Of a stretch of DNA of 64,000 nt, positions 26,170 through 34,906 are shown piece after piece; position 1 is the first letter of the stretch; every line of letters starts with the position of its first letter. Source of the DNA: Nocardia arizonensis (GTDB lineage Bacteria; Actinomycetota; Actinomycetes; Mycobacteriales; Mycobacteriaceae); NCBI RefSeq assembly GCF_001310275.1, contig NZ_LGYZ01000047.1, positions 62,001-126,000 of the forward strand, in the 5' to 3' direction. Made by a program: the position numbers and the translations under genes. The notes under the pieces are model-generated. The model was not told the origin of the DNA and ran no database searches. It worked only from the letters and a program-made list of their open reading frames with translations.

Positions 26170-27051
26170 TCAGACCAGCGAGCCCACCGCGCCGCCGACC
26201 ACACCGCCGACGGCCGCGGCGGGGAGGCCGACCGCGGCCGCACCGACTGCCGCGCCGATGCCCGCGCCGATCACGGTGGAGGCGCCCGCCACGGGGACAC
26301 CGGCGAGCAGGGCCGCGCCGAGAGCGGGGACGGCGCCCGCGCCGCCGGTGGGAACGGCCGCCGCGGCGGCCGCGATGGCTCCGCCCGCGGCGGTGCCGAC
26401 CACGCCGACCCCGAATCCGACACCCGCGCCGATCAGACCGCCGCCGACGCCGCCGACCACCGCGCCGGGGATTCCGGTCGCGGCCGCGCCGATCAGGGCG
26501 CCGGTGGCGACATTGTTCATGCGCCGCTGGTCGAATTGGGTGGCGGCGGCGAACTGGGTCTCGACCTGCGCGATGCCATCGTTCACGTCTGCGAGCAGAT
26601 CGGCGGGAACCTCCTGCGGGACGGGAGCGGCGAAGCCCGCCACGCGCAGTTCGTGCGGCTGTTCGACCGGCGGGGCGAGATCGAGGACCGGCAGATCCGG
26701 GGGCACGTCCGCGGCGCCCTGCGGGACCTGGAGCGGCTGGGGCCGGGCGGGTTCGGCGCGCTGCAATCCGGGATCGTTCTCCGACTGGACGACCATCGGA
26801 TCCGACGGACGCTCGGGCTCGGTGGTGACACCGGGCTGGCGCGGCTTGTCCTTCTCCGGCGGCACCGAGGCCGGCTGCACTGGCTGCTCGGTCTGGCTCA
26901 GCCCCGGATTCGCGGGCACCGCGGCGGGATCGGCGCTCGCAGTTCCCGCGCAGACCACGGCCAATGCGATCGGCACCGCGCCGATCGCGGCATTGCGCGC
27001 CCCCGAGTTCTGTACCCGTCGATGCCGACCTGCCACGGCAAACACTCCCAC
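26170..27051 (-). CDS. Exported protein with glycine-zipper C-terminus
   Basis: A 293-residue protein with an extended signal peptide ending near ASADPAA (about residue 42), a Pro/Glu-rich spacer to about residue 150, and a C-terminal half made of GxxxG-rich, Ala/Gly/Val segments such as GGVGGGLIGAGVGFGVGVVG and AGIGAAVGAAAVGLPAAAVG. This pattern is seen in glycine-zipper proteins that insert in, or line, an outer membrane; in a mycolic-acid bacterium it could sit in the mycomembrane, which is inference. The GTG at 27051 is used. Function unknown. Confidence 0.65.
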   Translation of the reverse strand: MGVFAVAGRHRRVQNSGARNAAIGAVPIALAVVCAGTASADPAAVPANPGLSQTEQPVQPASVPPEKDKPRQPGVTTEPERPSDPMVVQSENDPGLQRAEPARPQPLQVPQGAADVPPDLPVLDLAPPVEQPHELRVAGFAAPVPQEVPADLLADVNDGIAQVETQFAAATQFDQRRMNNVATGALIGAAATGIPGAVVGGVGGGLIGAGVGFGVGVVGTAAGGAIAAAAAAVPTGGAGAVPALGAALLAGVPVAGASTVIGAGIGAAVGAAAVGLPAAAVGGVVGGAVGSLV

Positions 27052-27164
27052 TGCGTAGGTGAATCACTGCGGGCCGGGCTGCATCGCGGCCGCGATCAAC
27101 CCTATTCCCGGACAGTAAGTTACAGCACAATCGGCTCCGGCGGTTCACGGTGGGCGAGTCGCGC

Positions 27165-29765
27165 TCAGCCGAGTTGTTCTCCGCGCATGAGCGCCCCGAG
27201 CGATTCCCGGTCGGTGACATCCATTTTGGTGCACGCGCGATACAGATGCCCCTCGACCGTGCGCACCGAGACGGTCAGCCGATCGGCGATCTGCCGGTTG
27301 GAAAGACCGGCCGCGACCAGGTTCGCGATCTCGCGTTCGCGCACGGTCAACGGCAATGGCTGTGCGACGCGACGCAGGGCCGGCGTGGCCGCGCCGCCGC
27401 ACACCGCGGCGAGCCGGTTGGCGGTGGCGGCCGATTCGACCAGGCGGCGGCGGTCGCCGTCGCGCTCGTGCGCCGACACGGCCTGCGCGGCGGCGTCGGC
27501 GGCCGATAGCAGTGCGCCGATACGCTCGAATTCGGTTGCCGCGGCATCCAATCCGTCTCCGTCGTGGGCGGCGAGGGCGACCGCGTGCGCGGCTTGGGCG
27601 CGGACGAGTCGTCCGTCGACCCGCCTGGCGAGTTCCGCGAGCCGCCGCGCCACCGATCTCTCCCCGAAGCGCGCGGCGGTGTGCAGTGCGGTCGCCTCGA
27701 TGGCGTGCTGACGCGACCGCTCGGCCGCGTCCGCGGCGGTGACGGCGATGTCGACGGCAGCGGTGACCATGCCCTCCGCGGCGGCGTGACAGGCGCGGGC
27801 GATCTCGAGTTGCGGATCGTAGACCGCGCTGTGCCGACCCCCGCGCCGCTGCGCCTCGGCCAGCGACTCGGCGGCCTCGCCGGTGCGGCCGAGTGCGCAA
27901 TATGCCTCGGCCAAGCGGATTCGCGCGGGAATGATCCAGGCCGCCGCGCCTTCGGTGGTCAACGCGGCCAGCGCCTGCTCCAGATTCTCGATGCCATCGG
28001 GGAATCGACCGCACGCGACGGCAACGGTGCCTTGCAGGATCTTCGACATCCCCCAGGCCAGATACTGGCCCGGCGCGGAATGGTCCGCGGTGTCCGCGGC
28101 GCGGCGTTCGGCGGCGTCCAACTCGCCGGACAATGTCAGAGCCAGCACCTCGGCGTGGGTCGAGATGAATCTATTGAGTCCGTCGATGCGGGATTCGATC
28201 TCGCGGCCGCGCGCGGCATACCGCCGCGCCGCCGCCGCCCGGCCCATCAGCGCCAGCGCCAATCCGCCGCCGAAGGCCGCCCACCAGACCGCCCACGGCG
28301 GCGCCTCCTCGGCGTTCATCACGGTCTCGGCGTCGGCGAAGGCCGCGCTCAGCCGATTCTCGTTGACCGCGCACGCCGAGGCAAGCCCGGCCATCACCAG
28401 CCGAATCCTCGGATGGCTCGCCTTGGCGCGGACCTGCGCCAGCACCTCGTCGGCGCGATCGGCATCTCCCTTGGCCCAGAACAGATTCGACACCCGGGTA
28501 TTGCCCCACCGGGCCAACTGCACCTCGGTGAGCCGATCGGGATCGAAACCCGCCAGGGTGCGTTCGGCCTCGATGCGATGCCCCTGCCACAGCAGTGCTC
28601 GGGCGAGCAGATCGGCCGCCTCCACGCCGCCGCCGCGTTCGACCGCGGCCCGCGCGAACCGTTCGGCCAGTGGCAGATCGGCGAGATCGATGGCATCGGC
28701 AGAAGCCGCGACGATCAATTCCAGATCGGCGGATTTATCGCTGTCCAGCGCCAATTCGGCCAGCCGGATGCGATCGGCGGCGGAATCGACCGGACGCTGT
28801 TTCAGCGCCGAATACAGTTCGCCGCGCAGTCGCCGAGCCGAGGCGAGGCCGAGTCGACGGCGGATGACCTCGCCGAACAGCGGGTGGGTGTAGCGCACGA
28901 CCAGTTGCCGCGAATTCTCCACGACCCGTACCACACCGCGGGTTTCGGCCGCCTCGACCGCGTCCTCACCCGCGAGTCCGGCCAGCACGTCCACATCGAT
29001 CGGCTCGCAGAAAGTGAGGAATTCCAGAACCCGCAGCACCGAATCCGGCAATTGCTCGACCCGATCTTCGAGCAGCGCCGCCAATTCCGAGGTGACCGCG
29101 GCCCGGCCGCGCAACTGCCACACCCCGTTCACCTGACGCAGTGCGCCCGCCTCGAGCGCGCCCTCCACCAGATGCCGCAGATACAGCGCGTTGCCGCCGG
29201 AGGACTCCCACATGAGGTTGGCGGTGAAGCCCTCCAGATGTCCGCCGAGCATGGATTCCACGAGGTGGACGCTCTGTAGATGGGTGAACGGCCGCAGATC
29301 GATGCGCAGCAGGTGACCGTCCTTCCACAGTGAGGTCACCGCGTCGGGCACCGTGAAACCGCTGCGCACCGTTGCCACGATGTGCGCGGCCTTGTCGATG
29401 GCCAGTTGCAGCAGCAGGGTGGCCGAGAGCTGATCGAGCAGATGCGCGTCGTCGACGCCGATGACGGTGTCGCCATCGGCGAGCAACGCCTCGCGCGCGG
29501 CCGCCATGAAGGTCACCGGATCGTGCGCGGTGTAGACGCCGACCATGTGCGCGAAGACGCCGAGCGGAATGCCGCGCGCGGACTCGGTTCCGGCGACCCA
29601 CCGGATGGTGCCGCCGACGGCGGCTGTCGCCTGCCTGGCCAGGGTGGTCTTGCCGACCCCCGCGTCGCCGATCAGGATGGCACCGACGTAGTCACGGCCG
29701 TCGAGCGCGGAGCGAATCGCGTCGAACTCGGTCTCGCGCGCGACGACAGGCCAGTTCCGAGCCAT
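27165..29765 (-). CDS. LuxR-family (LAL) ATPase regulator
   Basis: An 866-residue large ATP-binding LuxR regulator. Walker A GDAGVGKTTL lies at about residues 33-42 and a Walker B-like VIGVDDAHLLDQL at about 97-109; a long helical TPR-like region follows, and the C-terminus has the LuxR DNA-binding helix-turn-helix, LTVREREIANLVAAGLSNRQ with SVRTVEGHL, at about 795-850. Such proteins activate catabolic or secondary-metabolite genes after binding an inducer. Its targets are not evident; the neighbours (purA, a glycine-zipper protein) give no hint. Confidence 0.88.
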   Translation of the reverse strand: MARNWPVVARETEFDAIRSALDGRDYVGAILIGDAGVGKTTLARQATAAVGGTIRWVAGTESARGIPLGVFAHMVGVYTAHDPVTFMAAAREALLADGDTVIGVDDAHLLDQLSATLLLQLAIDKAAHIVATVRSGFTVPDAVTSLWKDGHLLRIDLRPFTHLQSVHLVESMLGGHLEGFTANLMWESSGGNALYLRHLVEGALEAGALRQVNGVWQLRGRAAVTSELAALLEDRVEQLPDSVLRVLEFLTFCEPIDVDVLAGLAGEDAVEAAETRGVVRVVENSRQLVVRYTHPLFGEVIRRRLGLASARRLRGELYSALKQRPVDSAADRIRLAELALDSDKSADLELIVAASADAIDLADLPLAERFARAAVERGGGVEAADLLARALLWQGHRIEAERTLAGFDPDRLTEVQLARWGNTRVSNLFWAKGDADRADEVLAQVRAKASHPRIRLVMAGLASACAVNENRLSAAFADAETVMNAEEAPPWAVWWAAFGGGLALALMGRAAAARRYAARGREIESRIDGLNRFISTHAEVLALTLSGELDAAERRAADTADHSAPGQYLAWGMSKILQGTVAVACGRFPDGIENLEQALAALTTEGAAAWIIPARIRLAEAYCALGRTGEAAESLAEAQRRGGRHSAVYDPQLEIARACHAAAEGMVTAAVDIAVTAADAAERSRQHAIEATALHTAARFGERSVARRLAELARRVDGRLVRAQAAHAVALAAHDGDGLDAAATEFERIGALLSAADAAAQAVSAHERDGDRRRLVESAATANRLAAVCGGAATPALRRVAQPLPLTVREREIANLVAAGLSNRQIADRLTVSVRTVEGHLYRACTKMDVTDRESLGALMRGEQLG

Positions 29766-29876
29766 GGGTCAACTGTAGTTCTTCGCCGTACACGATCGAG
29801 GGTATCTATCAATCCCGAACAGGCACAGCCGCATAACCCCGGCAACCATAGCCGACGCTATGGTTCGATCCTTCGT

Positions 29877-31247
<1,371 letters not shown>

Positions 31248-31418
31248 TTAGCCGATGCCCCGTGACCGGCTCGGAACCGGATCGGTGCGGAGCCGTAGGG
31301 CGTGCCCCCATCATCACGGCTATGGTTGGGCACGGAGCGCGGCCCGAACGGGGTTCGCTCGGAAGAGGCGAGGGGGCCGACGGGTGTGTCGGCCGGACCG
31401 AGGAGGGTGTACGGCAGT

Positions 31419-32078
31419 TTGAGTACCCACGTTCTCCGCTGCGACGGTTCGCCCGTTCCGATCGCCCTCTCCGCCTTACCAACCACCCAAACGGCCGCGA
31501 TACCACAGACTTCCATCCTCGACGAACTGCTCCCGGTTCTCGCCGCGGACAGTCTGCCCCGGCTCATCGTGCTCGGTGACGACGCCGCGCTCGCCGCGGT
31601 GCTCACCCACCTGATGAAGACCGAGCGGCTACACGTCGAGATCGGCTATGTGCCCGTCGACAAGACCTACGGTTCGCGCGCCTACCAGACCGGCACGGGA
31701 AACGCCGCCGCGAAGCGCGCCATCGGCGGGCGCGCCACCGAGACCCCGCTCATCCGCGACGACACCGGCACCGTCCTGGTCGGGCGCGCCGTCATCACCG
31801 GCGTCGACAACGGCAAGCTCGAGGGCGAGGCGTATGTCGACGACACCATGCTGTTCACCGGCAAGGTGAACGCCATGCTCGTCTCCCCGACACCGGATCT
31901 GCCCGGACTGCGCGCGACTGTGCGGAAGGGTCTGCGCAAGCGGCGCTGGGTCGAGGGCAGGGCGGTACAGCTCGGCACTCCCGGCGCGGTGGTCACCCGC
32001 GACGGCGTACGCACCGACCGGACCGTCCCCCGGTCGAGTTTCTACCGCCATCACGAATCCTGGTATCTGGTGCGATGA
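31419..32078 (+). CDS. Conserved hypothetical protein (Rv0358 position homologue)
   Basis: A 219-residue soluble protein in the position held by Rv0358 in M. tuberculosis, between purA and an M50 protease. Visible features are LPRLIVLGDDAALAAVLTHL (about residues 45-64), EIGYVPVDKTYGSRAYQTGT, and a later Arg/Lys-rich RATVRKGLRKRRW. The first segment resembles the nucleotide-binding start of diacylglycerol-kinase-like folds, but I would not assign a function. The TTG at 31419 follows GAGGAGG by 12 bases; a GTG at 31407 abuts that site and is less likely. It overlaps the next gene by four bases. Confidence 0.7.
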   Translation: MSTHVLRCDGSPVPIALSALPTTQTAAIPQTSILDELLPVLAADSLPRLIVLGDDAALAAVLTHLMKTERLHVEIGYVPVDKTYGSRAYQTGTGNAAAKRAIGGRATETPLIRDDTGTVLVGRAVITGVDNGKLEGEAYVDDTMLFTGKVNAMLVSPTPDLPGLRATVRKGLRKRRWVEGRAVQLGTPGAVVTRDGVRTDRTVPRSSFYRHHESWYLVR

Positions 32079-32860
32079 ACACGCCTTTCACCCGCGAGCG
32101 GTCCGGCCGCGGCGCGGTCCGGCCGAGTCCGGTCTTCCTGCTCGTGGTCGCCATCGCCATCGGCGGCGGCGCACTGGCCTGGACCTCCGAACTCAGCTCG
32201 ACCCGCGCCGAGATCGGCGTATTCGTGCTGGTCGTCGCGGGCTGGATCGTCTCGCTGTGCCTGCACGAATTCGCGCACGCCTATATGGCGTGGCGGGCGG
32301 GCGACCGGGAAGTCGAACTGCGCGGCTACCTCACGCTGAATCCGCTGAAGTACTCCCATCCGCTGCTGTCGATCGTGTTGCCGATCGTGTTCATCGCCCT
32401 CGGCGGCATCGGCCTGCCCGGCGGTGCGGTCTACGTCCACACCCACGCGGTCTCGCCGCGCGTGCAGCGCCTCATCAGCGGGGCGGGACCGGCGGTGAAC
32501 GCGCTGTGCGCGGTGATCCTGCTGGCGATCGTGCGGATATTCGGCAGCGGCACAGCACATCCCGCGTTCTGGTACGGGCTGAGCTTCCTGGCGTTCCTCC
32601 AGATCACCGCGGCACTGCTGAACGTTCTGCCGATTCCCGGACTCGACGGGTACGGCCTGCTCGAACCCTCGCTGAGCTATCAGACGCGGCGCTCGCTCGA
32701 GCAGTTCAAGCCTTTCGGCATGCTGATCGTGTTCGCGCTGCTGTTCACGCCGAGCGTCAACCGGGTCTTCTTCGACGCGGTCTACGCGCTGTTCGAATTG
32801 TCCGGCGTCCCGCGCGACTGGTCCTGGTACGGCGACTACCTGACCCGATTCTGGCGCTGA
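32075..32860 (+). CDS. Site-2 protease family (M50) membrane metalloprotease
   Basis: A 261-residue polytopic membrane protein with the zinc motif HEFAH at residues 64-68, placed in a hydrophobic helix, and the second M50 motif IPGLDGYG in a later helix near residue 190. About six membrane segments are visible. Site-2 proteases cut transmembrane segments of membrane proteins; the Rv0359 relative occupies the same place in M. tuberculosis. Its ATG overlaps the preceding stop, so both are in one operon. No PDZ domain is present. Confidence 0.88.
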   Translation: MNTPFTRERSGRGAVRPSPVFLLVVAIAIGGGALAWTSELSSTRAEIGVFVLVVAGWIVSLCLHEFAHAYMAWRAGDREVELRGYLTLNPLKYSHPLLSIVLPIVFIALGGIGLPGGAVYVHTHAVSPRVQRLISGAGPAVNALCAVILLAIVRIFGSGTAHPAFWYGLSFLAFLQITAALLNVLPIPGLDGYGLLEPSLSYQTRRSLEQFKPFGMLIVFALLFTPSVNRVFFDAVYALFELSGVPRDWSWYGDYLTRFWR

Positions 32861-32878
32861 CACCGCACGAGGTGGACC

Positions 32879-32913
32879 GGGTCGCCCGATCCCCCCGCCG
32901 GACCGGGCGACCC
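32879..32913 (+). terminator. Hairpin after the M50 protease gene
   Basis: A perfect 10-base inverted repeat (GGGTCGCCCG and its complement) with a 15-base loop, 19 bases after the protease stop. The remaining sequence to the convergent transporter gene at 33114 shows nothing else. Confidence 0.5.
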
Positions 32914-33113
32914 TCTCCGCCCGTCGCGTCCGGCCCGGCCCCCACCCCGTGCCCTGACCTCGCGTGACGCGGGCGGAGATGTCCGACCGCGACACCCCTC
33001 GTTCGGTCGCGGTCTCGATTCGAGGCTATGGTCGCGGCCCCCCGCGGGACACGAGTAGTGGACTACGCGAATCGGGTGCGCGAAGCGGGTCCCATCACGG
33101 CACCGGCGGCGGT

Positions 33114-34262
33114 TCATTCCACCGGGCGCACATAGGGATTGGGCACCGTCGGCGGTAACAGGGCGATCGCCGAGATGCGTTTCATACCGCACACCTGCAT
33201 GAGATCGACCACGATCGAACGCAGTTGGGCGAACACCACGTGCGCCGAGAGTCCCGCGCCCGCAACGAGCTCGGGGCGCGCGCCCTTCGCGACGCCGCGC
33301 AGCACACGGGTCGCCTCGGCGGCATCGGGCAATTCGTCGTCACCGGCCAGAATCATTCTGCGCACCACGTCGACCGCGTGGGCGAGATCGTCCACCAGCT
33401 CGATCAACCGCGGGTCGAGGATCTCGTCGTCGTTGACCAGCGTGAGCGAACGACGCAGCAACACACGGGTATTGCGGACCGCGTTGTCCAACGGGTCGGC
33501 GGCCGCGCGAATCCGCTCGAGGCGGGCGCGGGAATTCCAGTACAGCGGCGAGATACGGCTGATCTCGCGGCCGCCCTCCAACGAGGAGCGCAGCGAATCG
33601 ATCTGCGGCTGAGTCGCGCGCGCCGCGGTCAGCGCCGCGCGGATCTTCTCCGCGTCCTGTTCGAGCAGACCGTCCGCGCATTCGACCAGACCCGCGCTCA
33701 GCACCGCCAGTATCCCGGCGGCGTGATCGCGGGCGCGCCGCACCGGATGCAGCGGAATGGCGGCCACCATCACCACCCCGACCAGCCCGCCGACCAGCGC
33801 GTCTATCATGCGCGAGAGTCCGCCGCCCGCCGACGGCGGCATCAGCGTCGCCACCAGCACCGCCGAACCGGCCGCCTGCATCGTGATGATCGAACCGCCG
33901 TCCAGGAAGACCGCGAGCGCCATCGCCGTCGCGACCACCAGCGCGATCTGCCACACGCCGGTGCCAGCGCGGCTGATGAACAGGTCACCGATTCCGATGC
34001 CGACCGCCACGCCCACCACGAGCTCGAACGACCGGCGCAGCCGCGCGCCGAAGGAGACGCCGATCGAGACCACCGCCGCCGTTGGCGCGAAGAACGGCTG
34101 GGTGTGGCCGATGACCGTGTGCGCGATGAACCAGGCCAGCGCCGCACCCAGCGCGCACTGAACGATCGGCAGCGCCGACAGCCGCAGCCGAGTCAGCGAA
34201 CGGCGCAGCCTGTCCTTACCGCTGTCGCGTGCGACAGCGACCCGGGAATCCGATCGCGGCAA
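33114..34262 (-). CDS. FUSC / aromatic-acid exporter family protein
   Basis: About 382 residues. The N-terminal half has six hydrophobic segments, including LPIVQCALGAALAWFIAHTV, FELVVGVAVGIGIGDLF and ALVGGLVGVVMVAAIPLHPV, the arrangement of ArAE/FUSC proteins. The C-terminal half is a soluble helical domain with AARATQPQIDSLRSSLEGGR and RNTRVLLRRSLT. Members are thought to export aromatic acids or other anions. The start is uncertain: no ATG or GTG is suitably placed, and a TTG at 34262, two bases beyond the preceding stop, is used. It follows the DUF3151 gene. Confidence 0.75.
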   Translation of the reverse strand: MPRSDSRVAVARDSGKDRLRRSLTRLRLSALPIVQCALGAALAWFIAHTVIGHTQPFFAPTAAVVSIGVSFGARLRRSFELVVGVAVGIGIGDLFISRAGTGVWQIALVVATAMALAVFLDGGSIITMQAAGSAVLVATLMPPSAGGGLSRMIDALVGGLVGVVMVAAIPLHPVRRARDHAAGILAVLSAGLVECADGLLEQDAEKIRAALTAARATQPQIDSLRSSLEGGREISRISPLYWNSRARLERIRAAADPLDNAVRNTRVLLRRSLTLVNDDEILDPRLIELVDDLAHAVDVVRRMILAGDDELPDAAEATRVLRGVAKGARPELVAGAGLSAHVVFAQLRSIVVDLMQVCGMKRISAIALLPPTVPNPYVRPVE

Positions 34263-34264
34263 CC

Positions 34265-34726
34265 TCAGCCGAGGCCGAGTTCGGCCGCGGCGCGGGGATC
34301 GCAATCCTCCAGCAGATCCAGGCAGCGGGCATATTCCTCGGTCTCGCCGATCGCGCGGGCGGCCTTGGCCAGCGCGCCGACGCTGCGCAGGAAGCCGCGA
34401 TTGGGTTCGTGGCTCCACGGCACCGGACCGAAGCCCTTCCAGCCATTGCGGCGCAGCAGGTCGAGACCGCGGTGATAGCCGGTGCGCGCGAACGCGTAGG
34501 CGGCGACGATGTCGTGGTTGACGATTTCCTCGTCGGACTTCGAACCGTCCTCGACGCCCCCGCGAGTCAGGGCGGCTTCGGCCAGATGGGCCCACGCGAT
34601 GGAAGCGGCCGGATGATCGGCCGCGACCCGCACCGGGTCGACATTGTCGCCGAGCGCGTCCTCCGCGTCGGAGATTTCGGGCAGGAGCACCGGCTGGGGT
34701 CCGAGCAGATCACCGAACGAGGTCAT
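34265..34726 (-). CDS. DUF3151 family protein
   Basis: A 153-residue soluble protein of the actinobacterial DUF3151 family (Rv0360c homologue). It begins MTSFGDLLGPQPVLLPE and has the conserved HPAASIAWAHLAEAAL and YAFARTGYHRGLDLLRRNGW segments, then GPVPWSHEPNRGFLRSVGAL; it looks like an all-helical, TPR-like protein. The ATG at 34726 is preferred over one three codons upstream because it matches the expected N-terminus. No function is known. It is nearly contiguous with the FUSC gene. Confidence 0.88.
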   Translation of the reverse strand: MTSFGDLLGPQPVLLPEISDAEDALGDNVDPVRVAADHPAASIAWAHLAEAALTRGGVEDGSKSDEEIVNHDIVAAYAFARTGYHRGLDLLRRNGWKGFGPVPWSHEPNRGFLRSVGALAKAARAIGETEEYARCLDLLEDCDPRAAAELGLG

Positions 34727-34906
34727 GCGGTTCATTCTCGCATCGGCCCGGTACGGATCGTGCGCGCATCCCGGCGTGCGCGAATATTTCGTCCGGCGCT
34801 AACGCCGGGGACCGTGTGCGGCGATCCATTGGCGGACCCCGGTCGGCCGGGGCCGTTAGGCTGACCGTCGAGTTCAACTGATCCGCCCGAGCCGAGGGGT
34901 AGTTAG

